Source of the DNA: Lachnospiraceae bacterium UBA7589
GTDB taxonomy: Bacteria; Bacillota; Clostridia; Lachnospirales; Lachnospiraceae
Direction of reading: 5' to 3'
Length of the DNA stretch: 64,000 bases
Assembly (NCBI GenBank): GCA_002476495.1
Contig: DLKL01000046.1
Coordinates: 55,308-119,307, forward strand
Below the pieces are notes generated by a model. The model saw only the letters and a program-made list of their open reading frames with translations. It made no database searches and was not told the origin of the DNA. The stretch's first letter is position 1. Every line of letters starts with the position of its first letter. The position numbers were made by a program, and so were the translations under genes. Positions 17,114 to 25,250 of this stretch are shown here, piece after piece.

Positions 17114-18931
17114 CTATACACCCAAAGTGTTAATCAAATGCTCAATCATCTCTGCCACGGTTGTTATATATCTTGAGGATGCGTTATACGCATGCTGGAA
17201 CTTGATAAGATTAGTAAGCTCCTCATCAGATGAAACTCCGGCAACCTCCTGCCGCAAATTCTCCAGGTCATTTACTGTCTGCTCCTGGGTTTTTGCTATG
17301 GAATCATAGGTATATCCACGGTCCGAAAGATTCTCCATCATCCCTGCGTAGTAATCAACAAAATTACATTGTATAAGCGAGTTTGGACTTGTAGTGGAAA
17401 ATTTGGTATTCCACAGCTCCAATAAATCATCAACAACCTCCTGAGCCTCTTCTCCCGACACCCTTGAAAGAGGTAAAAGGGATGAATTCTGCAAAAGCTC
17501 AAGATTAACCTGAATATTACCTGTTGAATAGAGTGAGAAGAAATCATCTTCATTTTCCCGGTTATAAACCATAACCTGGTGCACTGTACCATCAGCAAAG
17601 GTAACAGTGTTTTTTGTATATCTGGGCATTTCATTCCTGACAAAAAGCTCCGTTCCGGCATACTCGTTGCCATTTCCCATACCTATTCCGGCTTTTTCTT
17701 CATCAAGGATCAGAATTTTGCTTCCGTCAGAAAGCTCAACCTCCTTATTAGGGCAAAGTATATCATTCATGCCTGTAACAATCCCGTGCACCAGAACATC
17801 AAACTGTGCCATAAGGTTGGTAACCGTATACGGCTCCACATATTTGTTAAAATATTCCAGATCCTTGACGTACTCGTTCATGTCTGTCTGGTACTGTGTC
17901 ATTGCTGCCTGATAAAGGGCATTATCGGCATAGTCCGCCGAAAGCGGTTTTGCAGGCTGCACAGGCACATCTGTATAATTACTTACGAAATATCCTCTGG
18001 ACATCATAAGTCCCTTAAGAGAGCCTACATCCGATTCTGCCTCAGTTTTTGGAATCTTTTCTATGTTAAATACTGCCGAGCCGTCATCCTTCCATATAGG
18101 CATAAGGAAATCTGTGGCATCATTGCAAAAATCGTATTTATTTCTGTATTTTTCGTTATCACATACCCGCATTGTATCCAGCTCATACACCTTGCCCCTG
18201 GTTACAAAGCATTTACCTTCCGTATATACTTCTACAGTGCCGTCAGCGTTATTAATTACCTCTGTATTTATAAGTCCGCTAAGCTCATCTATAGCTGTAT
18301 TCCTTATATCCCGGTAATCATTGGCATTTTCAATACCAGCAGCCTCAGCCCTGTTAATTTTCTCATTCATTTCACGGATTGTTTTACCCAATTCATTTAT
18401 TCTTTTTACCTGCTCCGTAATCTCAAAATTAAGATTACGCTGATAGGTAATAAGTCCGGTTCTTATATCCTTTACTCTGTCCAAAAATGTCTGGGCTGTT
18501 GAAATAAAAGAATCTCTGGTTACAATACTGTTGGATTCTTTCTGCATCTCCTGTAATGCCAGCCACAGCTTATTCATATCCGAGTTGAAATCCTGTCCCT
18601 CAAGCTCACCGAAATAGCCCTCTATCTCTGATACAGCCTCATATTGAGCCTTATAGAAATTCATCCTTCCGCTTTCGGTTCTGTAGGCCATATCCGCAAA
18701 GGTATCCCTGTTCTGCTGTATCTCTGCAAAGATAACGCCAAGTCCTGACTTATTTTTTACAATTCCATCATTGCAAAGAGTATGATAGCTTCTGTCAGTG
18801 AGCATAACCTGCTGCCTGGTGTACCCGGTTGTCTGGGTATTCATTAAGTTGTGCGATGTGGCATTAAGAGCGTACTGGCTTGTCTGTAATCCCGTAACTC
18901 CTATGGACAGTCTGCCCATTGTTCCACCCAT
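17114..18931 (-). CDS. flgK: Flagellar hook-associated protein 1, first FlgK paralogue
   Basis: A 605-residue HAP1-like protein transcribed before the other flgK. It has the N-terminal motif GVTGLQTSQYALNATSHNLM followed by NTQTTGYTRQQ, the helical D1 region, and the C-terminal AGVSSDEELTNLIKFQHAYN. It differs from its neighbour in the N-terminal motif (NLMNTQTTGYT instead of NISNANTEGYS), and its centre contains a proline- and tyrosine-rich stretch (VPVQPAKPLSADYADNALY). It begins 4 bp after flgN, its likely chaperone. Sequence divergence between the copies suggests an old duplication, not a recent one. Start ATG 18931 has GAAGGTGAG upstream; ATG 18919 is an alternative. Confidence 0.9.
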   Translation of the reverse strand: MGGTMGRLSIGVTGLQTSQYALNATSHNLMNTQTTGYTRQQVMLTDRSYHTLCNDGIVKNKSGLGVIFAEIQQNRDTFADMAYRTESGRMNFYKAQYEAVSEIEGYFGELEGQDFNSDMNKLWLALQEMQKESNSIVTRDSFISTAQTFLDRVKDIRTGLITYQRNLNFEITEQVKRINELGKTIREMNEKINRAEAAGIENANDYRDIRNTAIDELSGLINTEVINNADGTVEVYTEGKCFVTRGKVYELDTMRVCDNEKYRNKYDFCNDATDFLMPIWKDDGSAVFNIEKIPKTEAESDVGSLKGLMMSRGYFVSNYTDVPVQPAKPLSADYADNALYQAAMTQYQTDMNEYVKDLEYFNKYVEPYTVTNLMAQFDVLVHGIVTGMNDILCPNKEVELSDGSKILILDEEKAGIGMGNGNEYAGTELFVRNEMPRYTKNTVTFADGTVHQVMVYNRENEDDFFSLYSTGNIQVNLELLQNSSLLPLSRVSGEEAQEVVDDLLELWNTKFSTTSPNSLIQCNFVDYYAGMMENLSDRGYTYDSIAKTQEQTVNDLENLRQEVAGVSSDEELTNLIKFQHAYNASSRYITTVAEMIEHLINTLGV

Positions 18932-18935
18932 ATAC

Positions 18936-19418
18936 TCACCTTCCCTTATTCTTAAACATATCCCTGCTGTATTCAGCCGTCTCCGGTGCCCTGTTTAAGT
19001 TCTGTAATAAATTAATGTTATACTCTATCATAGATAAGGATTCCTGTATAAGATTCTGATTGTGCTCATTGACGGTTTTAAGTTTTCTTGCCAGCTTTGA
19101 AAGTTTTTCGTCAATTTCCAGAAGAGGGTCATGATACTCCGGCTGTCCTTCAAGAAACTCAACTATATTAAGTATCGTAAGCTCTCCTCTTTTTTTGTTC
19201 AGAACCGAGGCAATATTATCCATGGTCTGCCTTCTGGTTACTTCAAGCCCGGTTACAGTATCCACCAGAAGCTGTTCCTTATCTGTTATGTTTTTCAATC
19301 TTTCCAGATCATTGGCAACTATTGCCGGTGTTTTTTCCATTGATACTGAAAGGAGCTTTTCGTATACAGCATATTCCTCATTCAATCCGGATATTAAATT
19401 TTCAATTAAGCTTGCCAT
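18936..19418 (-). CDS. flgN: Flagellar export chaperone FlgN
   Basis: A 160-residue all-helical protein with the FlgN pattern: LISGLNEEYAVYEKLLSVSM at the N-terminus, LERLKNITDKEQLLVDTVTG, and a C-terminal amphipathic helix (QNLIQESLSMIEYNINLL) that in this family binds FlgK and FlgL. It lies between flgM and the first flgK, the same position as B. subtilis yvyG. Cytosolic chaperone. The spacing of 4 bp to flgK and 19 bp to flgM indicates one operon. Confidence 0.9.
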   Translation of the reverse strand: MASLIENLISGLNEEYAVYEKLLSVSMEKTPAIVANDLERLKNITDKEQLLVDTVTGLEVTRRQTMDNIASVLNKKRGELTILNIVEFLEGQPEYHDPLLEIDEKLSKLARKLKTVNEHNQNLIQESLSMIEYNINLLQNLNRAPETAEYSRDMFKNKGR

Positions 19419-19437
19419 ATTAAAACTCCTTAAAGTA

Positions 19438-19719
19438 TTATCTGGATGCGTAAGCCTCTAAAAGCTTATTAGCAAAATCCTCATCGGAAACGTTATAGGT
19501 ACCGTTCTTAATACGGGATTTTATATCGCTTACCAGTGATTCCCTTACATCTGCAGCATTGCCAAGGGCATTCTTTGCAATCTGCATATCCTTTCCCATT
19601 GCAGAAAAGGAAACCTCATCCCTGAAGTCTGCATAGCTGGTACCGTTAACATTGTTGAGCTTTTTGGTGTTCTTGCTTCCGTATATCTGGCTTACCATAT
19701 TATAAGTACCAATCCGCAT
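19438..19719 (-). CDS. flgM: Anti-sigma-28 factor FlgM
   Basis: A 93-residue protein with a flexible polar N-terminus and the conserved C-terminal sigma-binding part (VRESLVSDIKSRIKNGTYNV and DEDFANKLLEAY). FlgM holds the flagellar sigma factor inactive until the hook is complete and FlgM is exported. ATG 19719 follows AAGGAGGGATTATT. A sigma-28-like -10 element lies in the 80 bp upstream, as in B. subtilis where flgM has an internal SigD promoter. The N-terminus MRIGTYNMVSQIYG is typical of Lachnospiraceae FlgM. Confidence 0.93.
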   Translation of the reverse strand: MRIGTYNMVSQIYGSKNTKKLNNVNGTSYADFRDEVSFSAMGKDMQIAKNALGNAADVRESLVSDIKSRIKNGTYNVSDEDFANKLLEAYASR

Positions 19720-19754
19720 AATAATCCCTCCTTGTATTTTTTCTTACAATTATT

Positions 19755-19781
19755 TTATCGGACGTATTTTCCATAACATAA
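19755..19781 (-). promoter_or_regulatory. Possible sigma-28 promoter before flgM
   Basis: Minus strand TCCGATAA (19762-19755) is a near-consensus sigma-28 -10. The expected -35 position, 15 bp upstream, reads TTAT instead of TAAA, so the site is weaker than the flagellin one. Its place between yvyF-like and flgM is that of the known B. subtilis autoregulatory promoter. Confidence 0.45.
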
Positions 19782-19798
19782 CCCTAAGTTTAAACATT

Positions 19799-20194
19799 TT
19801 AATCCAGAAAACGCATTTTCCCTGCGTTGCTCTGCTTCGGAGCAGTAGGCGCACTTTTCTTGTAAAGACTGCTAAAAGCATCCTGGAGTCCTCCTGCACA
19901 TTCCTTGCAAAATCTGCCACTATGTATCATTTTCCCACATCTTTCACAGTCAAGTCCGACGAGGGAATCATCCGAGAACTGAAGTCTGTCCTCTCTCACC
20001 CATTTCTTTATCTGTCTTATGCTGACATCACATTCCTCTGCCACCTGGGTAACATTCATCCCCGGATTACCTTTTACAAATTCCTTTACCTCCTGATATT
20101 TGTCCTCAAGAAGCTTTTTACAGCCAGGACATAATGATTCTCCGCTTATGTAATTAAATAATCTTTTACAGTTTTTGCAATTTCTGATTTCCAT
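19799..20194 (-). CDS. YvyF/TIGR03826-type flagellar operon zinc-finger protein
   Basis: A 131-residue protein with two cysteine clusters: CKNCKRLFNYISGESLCPGC at the N-terminus and CERCGKMIHSGRFCKEC in the C-terminal half. Between them is a helix-turn-helix-like segment (VTQVAEECDVSIRQIKKWVR). The layout matches the family between comF and flgM in Firmicutes (YvyF of B. subtilis), thought to be regulatory. ATG 20194 follows AAGGGGAA; an earlier ATG at 20218 would overlap comFC without a site. The gap to the comFC stop is 2 bp. Zinc binding is likely; its molecular role is not established. Confidence 0.82.
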   Translation of the reverse strand: MEIRNCKNCKRLFNYISGESLCPGCKKLLEDKYQEVKEFVKGNPGMNVTQVAEECDVSIRQIKKWVREDRLQFSDDSLVGLDCERCGKMIHSGRFCKECAGGLQDAFSSLYKKSAPTAPKQSNAGKMRFLD

Positions 20195-20196
20195 AA

Positions 20197-20883
20197 TTAA
20201 TTCCCCTTTCCTATGCAAACGCTTGTATAATATACGTCTTCTATTCCGGTTTCGTGCAAAGCCCGTGTACAGGCTTCAACAGTTGCTCCGGTGGTATATA
20301 TATCATCCACAATAAGAGCACTTTTATATTGTACTATTTTGCTTTCCGGAATAAAAGCATTAAATAGATTTTTCTCCCGCTCCACATTATCTAATTTTTT
20401 CTGTGGAGCAGTGTTGTGCTGCCTTATCAGTATGTGATTATTCATGGGAATATCAAGTATTTTCCCAATTTCCTCACACAAAACCCCGGCCTGATTGTAG
20501 CCTCTCTTTTTCAGTCTGCTCTTATGCACAGGCACGGGTACAAGAATATTTATTCCCAGATCATTAAAAATCCTGCCATATTTTTTAACTATTTCTCCGG
20601 CATAATATTTTCCGTAACTCTTTTTCCCTTCATACTTAAATCTGTAAAGGCTTTCCTTTATCCCACCCCGGTACCTAAAGAGGGGAAAACCCTTTATATA
20701 GCTTCTTGGACGGTTCTCACAATCATAACAATACTCTTTTTCCTCATCTTCAATCTCTTTCCCACACTTAAGGCATACAGGTTCCCTGAGATACGGAAGC
20801 TCTGCGAAGCATGCCCTGCATACATACCTTTCCTGCCTTTCCAGTAATTCCCGGCAGCATATACATTTCGGTGGAAAAATCAC
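20197..20883 (-). CDS. comFC: ComF family phosphoribosyltransferase-like protein ComFC
   Basis: A 228-residue ComFC protein. Two N-terminal zinc clusters are present (CICCRELLERQERYVCRAC and CLKCGKEIEDEEKEYCYDC), then a type I phosphoribosyltransferase domain with NILVPVPVHKSRLKKRGYNQ and the PRPP loop ALIVDDIYTTGATVEAC. It is needed for late steps of DNA uptake in competent Firmicutes. The likely start is the GTG at 20883; in-frame upstream codons reach a stop within a few residues, so initiation from a nearby non-ATG codon is possible, aided by coupling to recD2 (stop at 20903). No comFA is adjacent; recD2 occupies its place. Confidence 0.9.
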   Translation of the reverse strand: MIFPPKCICCRELLERQERYVCRACFAELPYLREPVCLKCGKEIEDEEKEYCYDCENRPRSYIKGFPLFRYRGGIKESLYRFKYEGKKSYGKYYAGEIVKKYGRIFNDLGINILVPVPVHKSRLKKRGYNQAGVLCEEIGKILDIPMNNHILIRQHNTAPQKKLDNVEREKNLFNAFIPESKIVQYKSALIVDDIYTTGATVEACTRALHETGIEDVYYTSVCIGKGN

Positions 20884-20902
20884 ATCAAGAATTATATCTT
20901 TG

Positions 20903-23200
20903 TTAAACGTTATCCATCATCTCCTCTAATCTGAGAGCAAGGGAGGTATATCTTTTCTGTTCCTGGGTATTATCTATCATCTGGTTTACCAGACCTATAT
21001 TGCCTACTATAACCACCATTCTTTTTGCTCTTGTTATGGCTGTATAAAGAAGATTACGGTTAAGCAGCTTTCTGGTTCCCGTCAGAAGTGGAATAATCAC
21101 TGCCGGATATTCACAACCCTGGGATTTATGTATGGTTACGGCAAAGGCATGCTCTAATTCCTCTAATTCATTATATCCGTATACTGCCTCCCTGCCATCG
21201 TCAAACAAAACTATTACTTCCTCGTCATAATCGCTTATGTCTGTTATAACTCCCACATCTCCGTTAAATACACCTACGCCCTCCTCAAGGACGTAATTTC
21301 CCCTTGAATGAATTCCCTCACTGTTTACAGAATACATTTTCCATTCTTTTTTATAGTTATTTTTTATCTGCATAACCTTGTCTCCGACGCGGAATACAAT
21401 ATCATTTCTTATTTTCTGTGTCTTATCTTTGTCCTGGGGATTTAACAGGCTTTGCAGTTTTTTGTTCATATTTTCTACCCCTGTATCATATTTCCTCATT
21501 GGGGTCAGAACCTGGATTTCCAGAGGTTCAATTCCAAGATATCCGGGAAGATTATCCTTTATCAGCACCTGTACCTCCTGTACTATTTCCCCTGCTCCCT
21601 GTCTTGGAATGAAAAAGAAGTCCTTGCTCTTGTTATTTATGGCTAGATGCTCACCCCGGTTGATGAGATGGGCATTATATACTATATCGCTGCCTTCCTC
21701 CTGTCTGTATATCCTGTTTAAAACAGTTACAGGGAAACAGTTGGAATTAATTATGTCCTTAAGCACATTTCCGGCTCCAACCGAAGGAAGCTGATTGACA
21801 TCTCCCACAAGAATAAGTCTTGTCCCATAGGTTATGGCCTGAAGCAGGGATGAAAATACAAAATTATCAACCATGGACATCTCATCTACTATAATAGCAT
21901 CACATTCCAGAGGATTAGAGGAATTTCTGGCAAACCTCGGTCCGTTATTGTGTTCCTCATCTATCGCTCCGTTAAACTCCAAAAGCCGGTGTATGGTCTG
22001 GGCCGGCCATCCTGTCTGCTCAGTCATTCTTTTGGCTGCTCTTCCTGTAGGAGCACACAAAAGTATTTCCATACCTCTTTTGGCAAAATACTTGATTATC
22101 GTGTCAATAATTGTCGTTTTACCTGTTCCCGGTCCACCGGTTATTACCGCAACTCCGGCACTTATCGCTGTTTTAACTGCATTTCGCTGGGTATCATCAA
22201 GGCATATGTCATTTTCTCTTTCAATGTCTTGTATATCCGTATCAAGCAGGGCTTCCTGCATGTCATATTGCAACTGTAAATCAATAAGCATTCTGGCTGT
22301 ATTAAGCTCCACAAAATAGTTAGTGTTATTATATACTACAGGCTGTGTATCTATGGTTTTTATTATAACCTTTCTTTCTATGGCAAGCTCGGCAAGCTGG
22401 TTTTCCATAGTCTCATGTAAAGTATCATATGCCTCAAAGCCAGTGTCTCTTTCCAGTCCATATTCCATGTCCTGTTTTATAAGCTGTATCGCTTTTTCTA
22501 TAAGCATATCCTTCGGAAGATACATATGACCCTCTCCCACAGACATATTAAGTACATATACCATGGCAGAGCGCAATCTGTAGACAGAATCCTCCCCTAT
22601 ACCCATCTTTCTGGCAATATTGTCTGCAACCTTAAAACCAATTCCACTTATATCCTCAGCAATTTTGTATGGATTTCCTCTTAAAATCTCATATATTTTA
22701 TCTCCGTATTGATTATATATTTTCATTGCCAGATTCACAGATATTCCGTATTGGCTTAAAAATATGACAACCTCCTGAAATTCTCGTTTTTCTGAGTAGG
22801 ACACAGCTATAGCCCTCGCCTTTTTTTCAGATATACCGTTTATCTCCGAAAGCCGTTCCGGTTCATTTTCAATTATTCTAAGGGTGTCTGTTTTGAATTT
22901 TTTTACTATTTTTTTGGCTAAGACCTCGCCGATTCCTTTTATTATGCCGGAGCCCAGATACCTTTCAATACCTGTCACATCCTCCGGCATAGATATCTCA
23001 CAGGAAGTGAATTTGAATTGTATATCATATTGTGGGTGATTTACATAATCTCCCTGGGCAATTATATAAAGGCCTTCTCCGATTCCGAATACATTGCCCA
23101 CAAACATTTCTTCTCCGTCCTCACCTGAAACAGTAAAGACTGAATATCCGTTTTCTTCATTTTTGTATATTATCTTTTCTACATAGCCTTCTCTTGTCAT
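20903..23200 (-). CDS. recD2: RecD2-type ATP-dependent DNA helicase
   Basis: A 765-residue superfamily 1B helicase of the RecD2 (YrrC) type, which acts without RecBC. The N-terminal extension (residues 1 to about 200) has OB-like and tandem helix-hairpin-helix segments (GIERYLGSGIIKGIGEVLAK and SEINGISEKKARAIAVSY). The helicase core follows: Walker A GGPGTGKTT near residue 355, Walker B IIVDEMSM, motif GDVNQLPSVGAG, and the C-terminal HAFAVTIHKSQGCEYP and YTAITRAKRMVVIVG. In other Firmicutes RecD2 protects replication forks. It is embedded in the flagellar block, between flgJ-like and comFC, and probably shares the transcript. Confidence 0.95.
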   Translation of the reverse strand: MTREGYVEKIIYKNEENGYSVFTVSGEDGEEMFVGNVFGIGEGLYIIAQGDYVNHPQYDIQFKFTSCEISMPEDVTGIERYLGSGIIKGIGEVLAKKIVKKFKTDTLRIIENEPERLSEINGISEKKARAIAVSYSEKREFQEVVIFLSQYGISVNLAMKIYNQYGDKIYEILRGNPYKIAEDISGIGFKVADNIARKMGIGEDSVYRLRSAMVYVLNMSVGEGHMYLPKDMLIEKAIQLIKQDMEYGLERDTGFEAYDTLHETMENQLAELAIERKVIIKTIDTQPVVYNNTNYFVELNTARMLIDLQLQYDMQEALLDTDIQDIERENDICLDDTQRNAVKTAISAGVAVITGGPGTGKTTIIDTIIKYFAKRGMEILLCAPTGRAAKRMTEQTGWPAQTIHRLLEFNGAIDEEHNNGPRFARNSSNPLECDAIIVDEMSMVDNFVFSSLLQAITYGTRLILVGDVNQLPSVGAGNVLKDIINSNCFPVTVLNRIYRQEEGSDIVYNAHLINRGEHLAINNKSKDFFFIPRQGAGEIVQEVQVLIKDNLPGYLGIEPLEIQVLTPMRKYDTGVENMNKKLQSLLNPQDKDKTQKIRNDIVFRVGDKVMQIKNNYKKEWKMYSVNSEGIHSRGNYVLEEGVGVFNGDVGVITDISDYDEEVIVLFDDGREAVYGYNELEELEHAFAVTIHKSQGCEYPAVIIPLLTGTRKLLNRNLLYTAITRAKRMVVIVGNIGLVNQMIDNTQEQKRYTSLALRLEEMMDNV

Positions 23201-23220
23201 GTCTATAAGGCCTTTCTGTC

Positions 23221-23589
23221 TTATTCCTCATTTGTTACGGTTACAGAGGATATACACTGATTTCTTACCATGGATTCATATAGCTGCTTTGCAAGACCAA
23301 AGCCACCCTGCTCCATAGCTGACTTGGCATATTCCTGTATCTGCATATCGCCAAAATATTCCTCATATTGGTTTTCGTCTTCATCAGCCTTAATAATGGT
23401 TTTTTCCATGGATTTGTATATTTGCTCTATCATGTAGGTTTCAAACTCCTTGCATGCCTCGAGCATTTTATCCTGATCCTGATTGTCTTTTCCTGCACCG
23501 CTTATTGTATTTTGAAGCCTGCCTGTCTGGGAAGCTGATATTATGTCTGCGTAATCATTTCCCGATATACCGTTCATTGAAACTGCCAT
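23221..23589 (-). CDS. FlgJ-like rod-binding protein (N-terminal domain only)
   Basis: A 122-residue protein with the rod-binding signature of the FlgJ N-terminal domain: LEACKEFETYMIEQIYKSME followed by the acidic stretch DEDENQYEEYFGDMQIQEYA and KSAMEQGGFGLAKQLYESM. It lacks the C-terminal glucosaminidase domain found in Proteobacteria, as usual in Firmicutes. ATG 23589 is preferred to 23595 because AGGAGA is too close to the earlier codon. It lies 23 bp after flgG, so it belongs to the rod gene set flgF-flgG-flgJ. It probably acts on rod assembly in the cell envelope. Confidence 0.87.
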   Translation of the reverse strand: MAVSMNGISGNDYADIISASQTGRLQNTISGAGKDNQDQDKMLEACKEFETYMIEQIYKSMEKTIIKADEDENQYEEYFGDMQIQEYAKSAMEQGGFGLAKQLYESMVRNQCISSVTVTNEE

Positions 23590-23612
23590 ATGCATTATCT
23601 CCTATTCATTGG

Positions 23613-24440
23613 CTATCTTAGATTGTTAGCCTGCTGCATCATATCATCTGTAGCCTGAATTGCCTTTGAATTCATCTCATAGGCACGCTGTGCAACAATA
23701 AGATTAACCATTTCGTCTGCTACATCTACATTAGAACCCTCAAGCCTGTATTGGTGAGTCTTGCTGCTTTTTATATTTGCGTTTCCCTCCTCGGCTATAG
23801 GATTGCCTGACGCCACTGAAACAGAAAAATTGTTGCTTCCATTCTTCACAAGCCCTGCCGGATTGTTAAATTGTACCAGTCCGAATTTGACCTCATAGCC
23901 ATTGGTATTAAGTGGCACGACATTTCCATCAGCCCCCGGGAATCCAATTACCCCATTCTGACCTATCGCAAGGCTTGTTGCCGAATATGTACCGGGAAGC
24001 ACTATTGTGTTGCCTCTTTGATCCAGGACAGGATATCCGTCTGATGTACACAGCATATTACCACCATTTACAGGTGAAACAATGAAGCTGCCATCCCTCG
24101 TATATTGTACCTCTCCCGATGTAGTTCTAACCTGGAAAAAGCCGTCTCCCTCTATAGCCACAGCGAAAGGGCTTGTACTCTCCAGAAGATTGCCCTGGTC
24201 AAACATGCTTGTTATGGCAGATACTCTGCTTCCAAGTCCCACCTCTGCTGCCACAGGCTTATTCTCTCCTGCGTTATTCGTGGAGGTAGATTGAAGATTC
24301 TGATATAAAAGTGATTTAAAGCTTGCCTCCTGGGTTTTATAGCCGGTTGTATTAACATTGGCCAGGTTATTGGCAATTGTATCAACATTTGTCTGCTGGG
24401 CTCTCATTCCTGAGGCTGCAGTCCACAATGAACGCATCAT
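23613..24440 (-). CDS. flgG: Flagellar distal rod protein FlgG
   Basis: A 275-residue rod protein. N-terminal motif SLWTAASGMRAQQTNVDTIA-NNLANVNTTGYK, the middle FlgG/E region DGFFQVRTTSGEVQYTRDGS, and the C-terminal LEGSNVDVADEMVNLIVAQR with YEMNSKAIQATDDM. It is the more FlgG-like of the two neighbouring rod genes; B. subtilis has the matching pair flhO-flhP next to mbl. GGAGGTA precedes the start with good spacing. It lies 13 bp after the flgF-like gene. Exported by the flagellar type III system. Confidence 0.92.
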   Translation of the reverse strand: MMRSLWTAASGMRAQQTNVDTIANNLANVNTTGYKTQEASFKSLLYQNLQSTSTNNAGENKPVAAEVGLGSRVSAITSMFDQGNLLESTSPFAVAIEGDGFFQVRTTSGEVQYTRDGSFIVSPVNGGNMLCTSDGYPVLDQRGNTIVLPGTYSATSLAIGQNGVIGFPGADGNVVPLNTNGYEVKFGLVQFNNPAGLVKNGSNNFSVSVASGNPIAEEGNANIKSSKTHQYRLEGSNVDVADEMVNLIVAQRAYEMNSKAIQATDDMMQQANNLR

Positions 24441-24453
24441 ATTATTTTACCTC

Positions 24454-25236
24454 CTATAATCTTCCTACATCATTGGCTGCCTTTGACAGGGTTTCATCCA
24501 CTGTCTTCACCATTTTCTGATTTGTCTCATATGCTCTTGTAATGGCAATCATGTCAACCATCTCCGTTACCATATTAACGTTGGACATCTCCAGATACCC
24601 CTGGGAAATTATTGCATCCGCAGCCCGGGGATTAGCTCCCTCAAGTGCATCATACATATTTTCTCCATAGCTGGACAGAGCGTCATAATTTTCAAAATCC
24701 ATCAGTCTTAAAGTGGAAATGTAATTATCTCCCTGATATATCTCTCCTAACTCGTTGACCTCTATCTCTGTTGTATCTGCCCTCGGAATTCTTATGGGAT
24801 TTTGTCCGTCACCCAGCACATAATCTCCGTCACGGGTTACAAGGTAACCATCCTTTGTCACTGTGAAATCTCCGTCACGGGTATACCTGATGTGTTCATT
24901 TCCTGCCTTGTCTGTCATGCTGAGGGTAAAAAATCCTTTTCCTGATATAGCAAAATTATATTGATTTTCAGTCTGTCTGAAATTGCCCTGTCCCATGTCA
25001 TAGTAAGTTTCACCAATCTTTACACCAAGACTTAAGTCACCTATTCCTCTTATTGCCTTAGGCCCTATTGTCTCATCATTAATCCTGACAGCAAGCTGTG
25101 ATGCAAAGGACTGGGATGTAACATCCACCTTTTTAAATCCTGTGGTATCTGCATTAGCCATATTATTGGTTACCACATCCATTCTCTTCTCTTCATTTCT
25201 AAGACCTGTCCAGGCTGTGTATAATGCTCTTACCAT
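24454..25236 (-). CDS. Flagellar hook-basal body protein, FlgF/FlhO-like
   Basis: A 260-residue rod protein with MVRALYTAWTGLRNEEKRMD, VVTNNMANADTTGFKK, the central KGFFTLSMTDKAGNEHIRYT region and the C-terminal LEMSNVNMVTEMVDMIAITR-AYETNQKM. The length and position before flgG suggest the proximal rod protein FlgF (FlhO in B. subtilis). The family is difficult to subdivide in Firmicutes, so no symbol is given. It starts 14 bp after mbl, reproducing the mbl-flhO-flhP order of B. subtilis. Confidence 0.9.
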   Translation of the reverse strand: MVRALYTAWTGLRNEEKRMDVVTNNMANADTTGFKKVDVTSQSFASQLAVRINDETIGPKAIRGIGDLSLGVKIGETYYDMGQGNFRQTENQYNFAISGKGFFTLSMTDKAGNEHIRYTRDGDFTVTKDGYLVTRDGDYVLGDGQNPIRIPRADTTEIEVNELGEIYQGDNYISTLRLMDFENYDALSSYGENMYDALEGANPRAADAIISQGYLEMSNVNMVTEMVDMIAITRAYETNQKMVKTVDETLSKAANDVGRL

Positions 25237-25250
25237 CCTTCACTCTCCTA

